Shown here piece after piece: positions 11,218 through 20,457 of a stretch of DNA of 64,000 nt (within the stretch, counting starts at the first letter, position 1; the number at the start of each line of letters is the position of its first letter). The notes beneath the pieces were generated by a model. That model was not told the DNA's origin and ran no database searches. It worked only from the letters and a program-made list of their open reading frames with translations. A program made the position numbers and the translations under genes. This DNA is from Salinisphaera dokdonensis (GTDB taxonomy: Bacteria > Pseudomonadota > Gammaproteobacteria > Nevskiales > Salinisphaeraceae): NCBI RefSeq assembly GCF_040361215.1, contig NZ_APND01000005.1, positions 186,001 through 250,000 of the forward strand, given 5' to 3'.

Positions 11218-11243
11218 AAAAAGCGGCCGGCAGAACGCCGGCC
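11218..11243 (-). terminator. Terminator-like hairpin immediately upstream of lon
   Basis: Perfect 7-bp stem (11225-11231 with 11237-11243), five-base loop, then five T on the minus strand. Only 13 bp separate the T-run from the lon ATG, so lon mRNA must either read through it or start inside it. Confidence 0.7.
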
Positions 11244-11267
11244 ACCGTGGATTTCACCTGAAGATTG

Positions 11268-11307
11268 CGGGTATACGGGCTGTTTTCAATCACAGCCCGC
11301 ATACCCG
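11268..11307. repeat. Long inverted repeat in clpX-lon gap
   Basis: Arms 11268-11283 and 11292-11307 are complementary over 16 bp with one mismatch and enclose an eight-base loop. A further 7-bp GC hairpin lies at 11314-11330 next to the clpX stop. Together with the hairpin at 11225-11243, the 132-bp gap is almost entirely stem-loops. Confidence 0.8.
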
Positions 11308-11336
11308 ACTCACGGCGCCCCTCGGGCGCCGACCGG

Positions 11337-12614
11337 TCAGGCGCCGGCGCGTGTCGCGTCTGCGTTCTCGTAGACGATGTATGGCTGGGCATCGCCCTTC
11401 ACCACGGCTTCGTCGACGACAACCTTCGAAACGTTCTCCATCGCCGGCAATTCGTACATGACGTCGAGCAGGATCGATTCGAGAATCGTGCGCAGACCAC
11501 GGGCGCCGGTCTTGCGCTCCATGGCGCGTTCGGCAATGGCGCGCAGCGCATCGTCACGCAACTCGAGCTCGCAGTCTTCCATCTCGAACAGCTTTGCGTA
11601 CTGCTTGGTGAGCGCGTTCTTGGGCTCACGCAGAATCGAGATCAGCGCGGTTTCGTCGAGCTCCTCGAGCGTCGCGATTACAGGCAGGCGACCGACAAAC
11701 TCGGGAATCAGGCCGTACTTGACCAGATCCTCGGGCTCGACCGTCGCCAACATGTCGCCGAGCGAACGCTTGTCGTCCTGACCCTTGACCTCGGCCGAGA
11801 AGCCAATGCCCGAATGCCCTTCACGGCTCGAGATCGTCTTGTCCAGGCCAGCGAACGCGCCGCCGACGATGAACAGGATGCCGCCGGTGTCGACCTGCAG
11901 GAATTCCTGCTGCGGGTGCTTGCGCCCGCCCTGCGGCGGCACGCTGGCCGTGGTGCCCTCGATGAGCTTGAGCAGCGCCTGCTGCACGCCCTCGCCCGAC
12001 ACATCACGCGTGATCGACGGGTTCTCGGACTTGCGCGAGATCTTGTCGATTTCGTCGATATAGACAATACCGCGCTGGGCCTTGTCCACGTCGTAATCAC
12101 ACTTCTGCAGCAGCTTCTGGATGATGTTCTCGACATCCTCGCCGACATAACCCGCTTCGGTAAGCGTGGTGGCGTCGGCGATCGCGAACGGCACGTCGAG
12201 CATGCGCGCTAGCGTTTCGGCCAGCAGCGTCTTGCCGCAGCCGGTCGGGCCGATCATCAGGATGTTGGACTTCTGCAGCTCGACTTCGCCCTCGCCGGTT
12301 TCGGCATTCAGGCGCTTGTAGTGGTTGTACACCGCCACGGCGAGAATCTTCTTGGCCGACTCCTGGCCAATCACGTAATCGTCGAGCACATGCTTGATTT
12401 CCTGCGGGCTCGGCAGGCCCTTCTTGGCCGGCTTGCTCGCGAGTTCCTCGCGCATGATGTCGTTGCACAGATCCACGCACTCGTCGCAGATGAATACCGA
12501 CGGACCAGCGATCAGCTTGCGAACCTCATGCTCGCTCTTTCCACAGAACGAGCAGTAGAGGGTGCGGCCGGAGTTACCGTTCGAGCCGCCGTTGCTGTTG
12601 GAGTCTTCCGCCAT
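11337..12614 (-). CDS. clpX: ATP-dependent Clp protease, unfoldase subunit ClpX
   Basis: A 425-residue AAA+ hexameric unfoldase that feeds substrates into ClpP. The N-terminal zinc-binding domain has C21, C24, C43 and C46 (YCSFCGKS and FICDEC). Walker A is GPTGCGKT, Walker B is IVYIDEIDKI, and the ClpP-docking IGF-type loop is present as SGIGF (in GHSGIGFSAEVKG). The N-terminus is slightly extended by an Asn/Ser/Gly-rich linker. It lies between clpP and lon in the usual order. Confidence 0.98.
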   Translation of the reverse strand: MAEDSNSNGGSNGNSGRTLYCSFCGKSEHEVRKLIAGPSVFICDECVDLCNDIMREELASKPAKKGLPSPQEIKHVLDDYVIGQESAKKILAVAVYNHYKRLNAETGEGEVELQKSNILMIGPTGCGKTLLAETLARMLDVPFAIADATTLTEAGYVGEDVENIIQKLLQKCDYDVDKAQRGIVYIDEIDKISRKSENPSITRDVSGEGVQQALLKLIEGTTASVPPQGGRKHPQQEFLQVDTGGILFIVGGAFAGLDKTISSREGHSGIGFSAEVKGQDDKRSLGDMLATVEPEDLVKYGLIPEFVGRLPVIATLEELDETALISILREPKNALTKQYAKLFEMEDCELELRDDALRAIAERAMERKTGARGLRTILESILLDVMYELPAMENVSKVVVDEAVVKGDAQPYIVYENADATRAGA

Positions 12615-12739
12615 TGTTTTAGGACCTCTTCAGTCTGGGCCTGCCATACGTCCTGTATGGCATACCGGATAAACGCTTGTCACGGTTTTTAAATCCCCGT
12701 GTCATGAAACAAGGCGTTTACTTATTTCAGCCGGGACGA

Positions 12740-13393
12740 TTACTTGTCGCCACCGGCGCCTTGGCCCGAAAGCGCCGCGCGCGATGTGAGCACATCGTCG
12801 AGGACACCGTAGTCGGTCGCCTCTTTCGCACTCATGAAGAAATCACGCTCGGTGTCGTTCTTGATCTTGTCCAGCGGCTGGCCCGTGTGGTGCGCCAGCA
12901 CCTCGTTGAGGCGTTCGCGGGCATGCAGGATTTCACGGGCGTGGATTTCGATATCCGTCGCCTGCCCCTGAAAGCCGCCCAGCGGCTGGTGGATCATGAC
13001 CCGCGAATTCGGCAGGCAGTAACGCTTGCCGGCCGCGCCGCCGGCGAGCAGGACGGCGCCCATGCTCGCCGCCTGGCCGAGGCACATCGTGGCCACGTCG
13101 GGCTTGATGAATTGCATCGTGTCGTAAATCGACATGCCGGCGGTGATCACGCCGCCCGGCGAGTTGATATACAGCTGGATGTCCTTGTCGGGATTGTCCG
13201 ATTCGAGGAACAGCAGCTGGGCGACGATGAGGTTGGCCATGTGGTCGTCGATCGGACCGACCACGAAGATCACGCGCTCCTTGAGCAGGCGCGAGTAGAT
13301 ATCGAACGAACGCTCGCCACGCGCCGTCTGCTCGATGACCATCGGGATCAGGCCCAGATTCTGGGCCGGCATGTTCTGACTAGTATCTGCCAT
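12740..13393 (-). CDS. clpP: ATP-dependent Clp protease proteolytic subunit
   Basis: The 217-residue serine peptidase forms the 14-mer chamber partnered by ClpX. The catalytic triad is S110 (GQAASMGA), H135 (MIHQPLGG) and D184, each one residue short of the E. coli numbering. The N-terminal 15 or so residues are a propeptide likely removed by self-processing. Confidence 0.98.
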   Translation of the reverse strand: MADTSQNMPAQNLGLIPMVIEQTARGERSFDIYSRLLKERVIFVVGPIDDHMANLIVAQLLFLESDNPDKDIQLYINSPGGVITAGMSIYDTMQFIKPDVATMCLGQAASMGAVLLAGGAAGKRYCLPNSRVMIHQPLGGFQGQATDIEIHAREILHARERLNEVLAHHTGQPLDKIKNDTERDFFMSAKEATDYGVLDDVLTSRAALSGQGAGGDK

Positions 13394-13439
13394 AAGCTTG
13401 GTATTTCCTTGCCGCTTCAGTGGCGTCGAAACGTCTCGA

Positions 13440-14765
13440 TCAACCGTTCTGACGCTGGGCGTTAAGTAGTTCGTCGAGCTCGGTTTCCTTCTCGGTGACC
13501 GTCGCGCCTTCCAGCAGCTTGTCCACCACCTGCTCTTCCATGACCATCGCCTGCAGACCCTGCATGAGCTGCGGGTTCTGCTGATAGTAGGCCTTGACCT
13601 GCTCGGCCTGATCGCCGTAGCCCGAGGCGACGTCTTCCATCTTCTTGTTCACGCGTTCCTGGTCGAGCTCGAGCTCTTTTTCGGAGATCACTTCCGCGAT
13701 CAACAGACCCAGGGCCACGCGGCGCTCGGCGTTCTCACGCAGAACCTCGTCCGGCAGCAGCTTTTTGGCCTGCTCTTCGTCACCCTGCATCTCCTGCGGC
13801 ATGCGCTGCAGTGCTTCCTTTCGCATGCGGTCGATTTCCTGGGCGACCATCGATTCGGGTACTTCGATCGGATTGGCCTCGTGCACGCCGTCCATGACCT
13901 GCGTCTTCACACTTGTATCGACCGCGTGCTTGGCTTCCTGATCCAGCGACTCGCGGACCTTTTCCTTGAGCGCGTCGACGCCGCCCTCCTCGATGCCCAT
14001 CTGCTGGAGAAAGGCCTCGTCGATCTCGGCGGGCTTGGATTCGTTGACGGTCTTGACCGTGACATCGAAGTTGGCCGTTTTGCCGGCCAGATCCTTGGCA
14101 CCGTAATCCTCAGGGAAAGACACATCGACGTCGAACTGTTCGCCGGCCTTGCGGCCCACGAGGGCACGCTCGAGGTCCGGCAGGAACTGCTCTTCGCCGA
14201 GATTGACCTCGATATCGTTGCCGGTGCCGCCTTCGAAGGCTTCACCGTCGATACGACCGACATAGTCGACAACCACCTGGTCACCGTCCTGGGATTCGCG
14301 CTCTACCGCTTCATACGTCTTGTTCTGGTCACGGATGCGCTCGATCGTCTTGTCGACGTCCGCATCGGTGACTTCCACAACCGGCTTTTCGACCTTGATG
14401 CCGTCCAGGCCAGTCAGCGCGATCTCGGGATAGACATCGAAGCTGGCGGTGAACTCAAGCGGCTGGTTTTCGTTGAAGTCGCCCAGTTCGATTTGCGGCT
14501 GGCCGGCCGGTTTGAGCTCGGCCTGCTCGATCGCTTCCGGGTAGACGCTCTGGATCAGTTCGCCGGCTGCTTCCTGGCGCGCCTGGGCACCGTAGCGCTG
14601 ATAAAGCACTTTCAAGGGCGCCTTGCCCGGACGAAACCCCGGAATCTTGGCGTGCTGACCGACGCGCTTGACCTTCGCGTCCACCGCTTCGCTCACCCGC
14701 TCGGCCGGGATCTGAACCTTGAGGCGACGGGCCAGCCCACCGGGATTCTCAACAGAAACGTCCAT
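13440..14765 (-). CDS. tig: Trigger factor, ribosome-associated chaperone
   Basis: The 441-residue first chaperone for nascent chains. The N-terminal ribosome-binding domain carries the family signature near residue 44 (GFRPGKAPLKVL). An FKBP-type isomerase domain spans about 155-245 (GDQVVVDYVGRIDGEAFEGG), and the long helical C-terminal domain completes the cradle. It is followed by clpP-clpX as in most Gammaproteobacteria. Confidence 0.97.
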   Translation of the reverse strand: MDVSVENPGGLARRLKVQIPAERVSEAVDAKVKRVGQHAKIPGFRPGKAPLKVLYQRYGAQARQEAAGELIQSVYPEAIEQAELKPAGQPQIELGDFNENQPLEFTASFDVYPEIALTGLDGIKVEKPVVEVTDADVDKTIERIRDQNKTYEAVERESQDGDQVVVDYVGRIDGEAFEGGTGNDIEVNLGEEQFLPDLERALVGRKAGEQFDVDVSFPEDYGAKDLAGKTANFDVTVKTVNESKPAEIDEAFLQQMGIEEGGVDALKEKVRESLDQEAKHAVDTSVKTQVMDGVHEANPIEVPESMVAQEIDRMRKEALQRMPQEMQGDEEQAKKLLPDEVLRENAERRVALGLLIAEVISEKELELDQERVNKKMEDVASGYGDQAEQVKAYYQQNPQLMQGLQAMVMEEQVVDKLLEGATVTEKETELDELLNAQRQNG

Positions 14766-14895
14766 TAACTACCTCTATACGATCGTCTGGTATGAACGGC
14801 GCCCCGAGTCGCGGCGCCGGCGTTTGAAATTATCGACCCGCAAGTATATCAAGCCTGCCCACCCCGGCTGCGGACCACCGGGCTGGACGATCGCG

Positions 14896-15888
14896 CTACT
14901 TGCGCGCGGGCGGCGCCATGAATTCCGGCCCGACCGGATCAACCACATGCTTATCAACGATCTGCTTGATCTGTTCACGTGCGGCGTCGTCGAGCTGCCA
15001 GCCCCATACGTCATCCACCGCATCGAGCTGATCCGGCTTGCGCGCGCCCCATAGCGCCACGCCATGCGGATACTGATCCAGCACCCAGCGGATGGCTAGA
15101 TCGAGCACATTCTTGCCGTAATGCTCCTGAGCGAACTGCTGCAGCTCGTTCACGGCGGCCAAGTACTGGTCGAAGCGCGGCTGCTGGAATTTCGGGTCGT
15201 TGTTGCGCAGATCATCGCCCGGGAATTCGCGATTGGCATGCATGCGCCCGGAAAGCAGACCACGGCACAGTGCACCGTAAGCCAGCAACCGCGTGTCGTG
15301 CTCACGAATCCAAGGGAAGACGTCGTCGTCGATCTGACGCTCGAACAGGTTGTACGGGTTCTGCGCGACGTCGATCGTCGCCACTTCGCTGAAGGCGTCC
15401 ATCTGCGCCGGCGTGAAGTTGGATACGCCGATCGCGCGAATCTTGCCGTCGTCCTTGAGTCGCGCCATCGCCTCGGCGGTTTCTCGTACATCCACGTTCG
15501 GATCCGGCCAATGAACCTGCAGCAGGTCGATAACATCGGTCTGCAGGCGCTTCAGCGAATCGTCCGCCTCCTTGAGGATGCGCTGCCTCGTGGCATTACG
15601 CGCGACGCGCTCTTTCGAATCCCATTCGAGGGCGCATTTGGTTGCCAACGCGACCTGATCGCGCATACCGCCCTGCTTGACCGCTTTGCCGACGATCTCT
15701 TCAGATCGCCCGAATCCATACACCGGCGCGGTGTCGATCAGCGTGACGCCATGATCGGGCGCGCTCTGGATCGTGCGGATCGATTCGGCCTCGTCGGTGC
15801 CGCCCCACATCCAGCCGCCGATCGCCCAGGTGCCCAAGCCGATGCGAGAAGTAATCAATTCCTTGTTGTTGAGATCCAGCGTTTCCAT
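14896..15888 (-). CDS. Aldo/keto reductase
   Basis: A 330-residue NADPH-dependent oxidoreductase of the (beta/alpha)8 AKR family. The tetrad is D52 and Y57 (LIDTAPVYGFG), K84 (LATKCAL) and H126 (LLQVHWPDP). The start is the ATG ending at 15888, with AGGCAGG just upstream; longer in-frame starts lack a ribosome site. A C-terminal GARKPDQLDAV segment is the usual cofactor-binding tail. Substrate unknown; such enzymes reduce reactive aldehydes or sugars. It appears to be a stand-alone gene next to tig. Confidence 0.9.
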   Translation of the reverse strand: METLDLNNKELITSRIGLGTWAIGGWMWGGTDEAESIRTIQSAPDHGVTLIDTAPVYGFGRSEEIVGKAVKQGGMRDQVALATKCALEWDSKERVARNATRQRILKEADDSLKRLQTDVIDLLQVHWPDPNVDVRETAEAMARLKDDGKIRAIGVSNFTPAQMDAFSEVATIDVAQNPYNLFERQIDDDVFPWIREHDTRLLAYGALCRGLLSGRMHANREFPGDDLRNNDPKFQQPRFDQYLAAVNELQQFAQEHYGKNVLDLAIRWVLDQYPHGVALWGARKPDQLDAVDDVWGWQLDDAAREQIKQIVDKHVVDPVGPEFMAPPARK

Positions 15889-16578
15889 CGCCTGCCTGTG
15901 TAAAGCGGTGCGTGTACAGCTGTCAGAGATGGGTCCGCCGAGAGTGCATTCAACCGCCGCGACCTCAGTCGCGCGGAGCAATCGGACAAACCACCGCTCT
16001 CGCTAGCGGGCATGCCCGCTGAAAGCCAGTGGATCAAGCATCAACGCAAAGGCTGCCCGCGTAAACGCTCGGAGCCTCGTGCACCTCAGCCAATGACCGG
16101 ACGAGCTGAGCGCTCTCTCGGACTTGTCCCTCGGAACCGCGGCTCCCCACTCTGCGGGCGCGGCACGTTCCGGGCTTGAGCGGACTGCGCCCTGTCGAGC
16201 GGAAAAAGGCGGTCATGGCAGTACCGCTCCAACGCTTCGAGACATCCCGCCGCCCCTGCTTCCGCCTCCTCACCCAGGCCTGGCCTTGCCGAGAGCAAAT
16301 CCGAAATCAGGCGCGCCAGCGTCGGGTCGCCGCAACGCGCTGAGACCCGCTGCAGCCGGTAACGACGCAGAAAACCCAACCGCGACGTGTGGACGGTCGC
16401 CAGCACGTCGAGATAGCTCAATCTGGAACCCATGGAATCGAACGCTCGCAGAAGGACTTACTACGAACTAACGGCTGCCCCTCACGCCGCTTGATTCAGA
16501 CCAACGTCGCAGTTGCCGTGTACACGAGACAAAGCGGCAGCAAACAAGCCCGCCGGGGACATATCAGTCAGGGAAAGA
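15889..16578. other. Gap with no confident gene
   Basis: About 690 bp between the reductase gene and tRNA-Lys. One minus-strand frame (16086-16433) has some coding character and is listed separately. No RNA gene, terminator or repeat was recognised in the rest. Confidence 0.5.
16086..16433 (-). CDS. Doubtful small protein, unrecognised
   Basis: A 115-residue frame starting MGSRLSYLDVLATVHTSRLG. The first 75 residues look like plausible helical protein (LARLISDLLSARPGLGEEAEAG), while the last 40 are Arg/Pro/Ser-rich and resemble random GC-rich translation. I do not recognise a family, and no good ribosome site precedes the ATG. It could be a remnant or chance. Confidence 0.2.
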   Translation of the reverse strand: MGSRLSYLDVLATVHTSRLGFLRRYRLQRVSARCGDPTLARLISDLLSARPGLGEEAEAGAAGCLEALERYCHDRLFPLDRAQSAQARNVPRPQSGEPRFRGTSPRERSARPVIG

Positions 16579-16653
<75 letters not shown>

Positions 16654-16756
16654 ATCCGAGATGCGGCGATACCTGCATCAGTGGGCGATCAGTCGATCGC
16701 CAGACGCTATGATAAGCGCCGATTCTGCTTTCGCCAACCCATGCGTGGCACGGGGA

Positions 16757-16832
16757 TGGGGTGGACGATGGGACTCGAACCCACGACGACCGGAATCACA
16801 ATCCGGGGCTCTACCAACTGAGCTACGCCCAC
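16757..16832 (-). tRNA. tRNA-His(GTG)
   Basis: 76-nt tRNA with anticodon GTG in loop TTGTGAT, discriminator C and encoded CCA. A G at 16833 can supply the G-1 base typical of tRNA-His. Confidence 0.98.
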
Positions 16833-17330
16833 CATCGAAAGCATGCTGCGAGTCATAAGCGGGGATCTTGCCAGATCCCGCAACTGCGCAGGCGGCGTAT
16901 TCTAGTCATCTTCGATCGCGGATGCCACCCCTTGTCGCGATTCGGTTCGACATAGGGCAGCCCAGTACTCGCGAGCACGCCCGCGGCTCTGGCTTCCAGC
17001 GCGATTCGCCATGCCATCGATTGCTCGACTGTCAGCGCCTCGTGTGGGCAATGGAGGCCCCGCCCGCTTCGCGCCAAACGGCAACGCATAGCCTTCGATC
17101 GCTGAGAACTCAGTGCCAAGCGGAGCGTTTTCCAATCGGGCGTTCCGTGCGGAGTTCGGAGGCCCGATTAGGCGAGCATTCGACGAGAGCTTGGCGCTAC
17201 GAAGGCATATCAGTCATCCGTACGCGCGTATAGGCGTGTGGATACCCCAATCGCTGCATGAAGACAGGTACAGCGTCCGTCGATCAGCAATCGGCTCAAG
17301 ACTCGCTCGGCGATCTGGTTATCGCCGGCT
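16833..17330. other. Gap with no recognisable gene
   Basis: About 500 bp between tRNA-His and the hairpin repeat block. Open frames on both strands are short, without ribosome sites and unlike any protein I know. Nothing structural was seen. Confidence 0.5.
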
Positions 17331-17678
17331 CGCCCTTTGGGCCAGTGCGGCGGGCGCCGCGCCGTTCGGATGCGCTGTGCGCACCCGTCGAACCACGCTT
17401 TTCTATTTGCCGCTGGTTCGAATGCTAGTCAAATATGCCATTCATATAGGCCGCGCTGCGGCGGCCTGTATGAATGGCGCGCCCGGCTGGATGATTCGCA
17501 GGCTGCGCCTGCTCACCCTTCGGGCCAGTGCGGCTGGCGCCGCACTCTTCGGATGCGCTGTGCGCATCCGTCGAACCAAGCTTGTTGATTGTCGCTGGTT
17601 CGAATAACTAGTTGGATATGCCATTGCTATGGGCCGCGCTCCGGCGGCCCATAGCAATGGCGCGCCCGGCTGGATTCG
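17331..17678. repeat. Two tandem copies of a 183-bp multi-hairpin repeat ending in the tRNA-Arg 3' end
   Basis: Unit 1 is about 17331-17497 and unit 2 about 17514-17678, offset by 182-183 bp. Shared parts in order are a GTGCGGC hairpin, a CGGATGCGC/GCGCATCCG hairpin, a 13-base stretch CGCTGGTTCGAAT, a long hairpin with 18-bp arms (17437-17454/17461-17478 and 17620-17637/17644-17661), then the 18 bases TGGCGCGCCCGGCTGGAT. In unit 2 these last bases are the real 3' end of tRNA-Arg; in unit 1 they are an orphan fragment. The 13-base stretch is the reverse complement of the tRNA-Arg T-arm. The long hairpins differ in sequence between the units but keep pairing. Confidence 0.85.
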
Positions 17679-17733
17679 AACCAGCGACCGATGGCTTAGA
17701 AGGCCATTGCTCTATCCCCTGAGCTACGGGCGC
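17658..17733 (-). tRNA. tRNA-Arg(TCT)
   Basis: 76-nt tRNA with anticodon TCT in loop CTTCTAA and encoded CCA. The last four bases of the gene, CCA included, lie inside the right arm of an 18-bp perfect hairpin (17620-17661). Confidence 0.98.
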
Positions 17734-17793
17734 GAGGGTACGGTTTTAAAGCGGCCGTTGTTGCAGCTTACAACGATAACGGCTGGGTGAAGA

Positions 17794-17870
17794 TGGTCGG
17801 GGCAGCAGGATTCGAACCTGCGACCCCCTGCTCCCAAAGCAGGTGCGCTACCAGGCTGCGCCATGCCCCG
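17794..17870 (-). tRNA. tRNA-Pro(TGG)
   Basis: 77-nt tRNA with anticodon TGG in loop TTTGGGA and encoded CCA. It leads the Pro-Arg-His-Lys tRNA run. Confidence 0.98.
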
Positions 17871-18067
17871 ATCGTGTCTTCCCACACCATGAGCCGAAAT
17901 GGGGCTTCTCGGACTCTGTCGCCGCCGCGTGGCGGCAAGCGACGTTCTGCGCCGCGGATTCTATCTGGTCAGAAGGCCTCATGCGAGCATTCTGCGACGG
18001 TCGGTAAATTGTCGCCGTCTGCCGACCGTGCGAAAATCCGCGTCCTCATTCGACCGGCACGACGCCC

Positions 18068-18931
18068 ATGGCAGCCCGCCTCATCGACGGCAAACAGATC
18101 GCTCTGGATTATCGGCGCGCCGTGCGCGAAGCGGTGACTGAAAGAACCCAATCCGGCAAGCGCGCACCGGGCTTGGCCGTCATCCTGGTGGGTAGTGATC
18201 CCGCATCACAGATTTATGTCGGCAAAAAGATCGAGGCCTGCCAGCAAGCGGGACTCGTCTCGCAGGCGGTCTACCCGGAGGCGGATATATCGCAGGACGA
18301 GTTGATCGCGATGATCGACCGGTTCAATGCCGACGACACGGTCGACGGTGTTCTCGTACAGCTCCCCCTGCCCGACCATATCGATGCCAGCGCGATCATC
18401 GAACGCGTACGCCCGGACAAGGACGTCGACGGCTTTCATCCCTATAACGTTGGTCGGCTCGCCCAGCGTGTACCGCAGCTGCGTGCCTGCACGCCGCTGG
18501 GTATCGTGCGCCTGCTCGAAGCCGTTGGCGAACCGTTCCATGGGCGCCAGGCGGTGGTGGTCGGTGCTTCAAACATCGTCGGCCGGCCCATGGCACTGGA
18601 ACTGCTGCTCAAGGGCGCGACCACGACCGTCTGCCACCGCTTCACGCGCGATCTGGAATATGAAGTCGGCCAAGCCGAAATCCTTGTCGTCGGCGTCGGC
18701 AAGCCCGGGCTGATCAAGGGCGAATGGATTCGCAAGGATGCGACCGTAATCGACGTCGGCATGAACCGACTGGATTCCGGCAAGCTCGTCGGCGATATCG
18801 AATTCGAAGCCGCCGCCGAGCGGGCTGCGTGGATCACACCCGTGCCCGGTGGCGTCGGCCCGATGACCGTCGCCATGCTGATGAGCAACACCCTGCGGGC
18901 GGCAGAGCTACGCGAGGCGCGCACTCAGTAG
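18068..18931 (+). CDS. folD: Methylenetetrahydrofolate dehydrogenase / cyclohydrolase
   Basis: The 287-residue bifunctional enzyme interconverts 5,10-methylene- and 10-formyl-tetrahydrofolate. The catalytic Lys is in YVGKKIEAC, with the downstream Gln/Asp in VQLPLPDH and PDKDVDGFHP. NADP binding is at VVGASNIVGRPMA, and the closing signature is TPVPGGVGPMT. Functionally it joins glyA and thiL-region genes in one-carbon and cofactor supply. It converges on cysS with a 16-bp gap. Confidence 0.98.
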   Translation: MAARLIDGKQIALDYRRAVREAVTERTQSGKRAPGLAVILVGSDPASQIYVGKKIEACQQAGLVSQAVYPEADISQDELIAMIDRFNADDTVDGVLVQLPLPDHIDASAIIERVRPDKDVDGFHPYNVGRLAQRVPQLRACTPLGIVRLLEAVGEPFHGRQAVVVGASNIVGRPMALELLLKGATTTVCHRFTRDLEYEVGQAEILVVGVGKPGLIKGEWIRKDATVIDVGMNRLDSGKLVGDIEFEAAAERAAWITPVPGGVGPMTVAMLMSNTLRAAELREARTQ

Positions 18932-18947
18932 AACGCGCGCCGCGGCC

Positions 18948-20354
18948 TCAGACGCGCCGCCAGAGCGTGCCGTTCGGGCCGTCTTCGAGCGCGATCCCTT
19001 TCGCCGTCAGTTCATCGCGGATCTCGTCCGCCCGGGCGAAGTCCTTCGCATTGCGCGCTTCACGACGCTCGTGAAGCAGATCTTCGACGGTCTCCGCATC
19101 GAGCGCATCGGGGCCGGTTGCCTGCCCGCCCTGCAGGAACGCCTCGGGCGACTGCTGCAACAGCCCGATCTGTCCGCCGAGCACCCTGAGCCGCACCGCG
19201 ATCGCGCCGGCTTCCTCGGGCTCTCTCGTCTTCAGGCGGTTGCTTTCACGCGCCATTTCGAACAGTACGGCGATCGCAGCAGGCGTATTCAGATCGTCCG
19301 CCATTGCCTGGGTAAACCGGGCTTCAAACGCGTCCGCAGCCTCGCTTTCGACACTGTTGCCCGGCACGTCCCGCAGCGCGGTATAGAGCCGGCTTAACGA
19401 GCTAGTCGCGGCATCCATTGCTTCTGCCGTATAGGCGAGCGGGCTACGGTAGTGGCTGGACAGCACGAAATAGCGCACGGATTCGGCGTCGTAACGATCG
19501 AGCACGTCGCGAATGGTCAGGAAGTTGCCCAACGACTTGGACATCTTCTCGTCGTCGACGGTGACAAAGCCGTTGTGCATCCAGCGCGTCGCATAGCGCT
19601 GGCCGGTGGCCGCCTCGCTCTGCGCGATCTCGTTCTCGTGATGCGGGAACTGCAGATCAAGCCCGCCGCCATGAATATCGAAACTGTCGCCCAAGCAATG
19701 GGTGGACATTGCCGAGCACTCGATATGCCAACCGGGCCGGCCCGGGCCCCAGGGCGATTCCCAGCTGGGTTCGCCCGGCTTGACGGCTTTCCAGAGCACG
19801 AAATCGAGCGGGTCGGTCTTGGACTCGTTGACCGCGATCCGCGCGCCGGCCCGCAGATCTTCTGTGCGACGGCCCGACAGCGCACCGTAGTTCTCGAACG
19901 TGCTCACGTCGTAGTAGACATCCGCCCGATCGCCATCGGATTCGCCGACATACGCTGCACCGGTTTCCACCAGACGCTCGATCATGGCAATGATCTGTTC
20001 TACGTGGCCGGTCGCGGTCGGCTCCTGGTTCGGCGCTTCCAGCCCCAGCGCGGCTTCGTCTTCGCGCATCGCTTCGGCGAAGCGCAGCGCGATGGCTTCC
20101 GGTGTGTCGTCGGTTTCCCGCGCGCGGTTGATGATCTTGTCGTCGATATCGGTGATGTTGCGCACATAAGTCACCCGCCAGCCCTGCGCACGCAGATACC
20201 GCACGAACATGTCGAACACGATCATCACCCGCGCATGGCCGAGGTGGCAGTAGTCGTAGACCGTAACCCCGCACACATAGAGGCGCACATGGCCCGGTTC
20301 GAGGGTTTCGAGCGGCTGACGCCGACCACTGAGGCTGTCGTGCAGATGGATCAT
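18948..20354 (-). CDS. cysS: Cysteinyl-tRNA synthetase
   Basis: The 468-residue class I synthetase charges tRNA-Cys. HIGH is HLGH at residues 37-40, preceded by zinc ligand C28 (YVCGVTVYD). A second zinc ligand is in WHIECSAMS. KMSKS is exact (KMSKSLGNF). The start is the ATG ending at 20354 (MIHLHDSLSG), because the upstream extension has no homologous character. Confidence 0.97.
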   Translation of the reverse strand: MIHLHDSLSGRRQPLETLEPGHVRLYVCGVTVYDYCHLGHARVMIVFDMFVRYLRAQGWRVTYVRNITDIDDKIINRARETDDTPEAIALRFAEAMREDEAALGLEAPNQEPTATGHVEQIIAMIERLVETGAAYVGESDGDRADVYYDVSTFENYGALSGRRTEDLRAGARIAVNESKTDPLDFVLWKAVKPGEPSWESPWGPGRPGWHIECSAMSTHCLGDSFDIHGGGLDLQFPHHENEIAQSEAATGQRYATRWMHNGFVTVDDEKMSKSLGNFLTIRDVLDRYDAESVRYFVLSSHYRSPLAYTAEAMDAATSSLSRLYTALRDVPGNSVESEAADAFEARFTQAMADDLNTPAAIAVLFEMARESNRLKTREPEEAGAIAVRLRVLGGQIGLLQQSPEAFLQGGQATGPDALDAETVEDLLHERREARNAKDFARADEIRDELTAKGIALEDGPNGTLWRRV

Positions 20355-20457
20355 GGGCAACGCGGAACTGAAGCTGGGCGAAACAGGCCGCACAGTTTAC
20401 CGGCAAGCGCAATACACGTGCCGCCCTGCAGGCGAAGCCTTGGATTATGATGGATCT

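Noticed and set aside
17331..17678. CRISPR array
   Set aside because: There are only two units of about 183 bp with internal hairpins and no short repeat/spacer pattern or cas genes.
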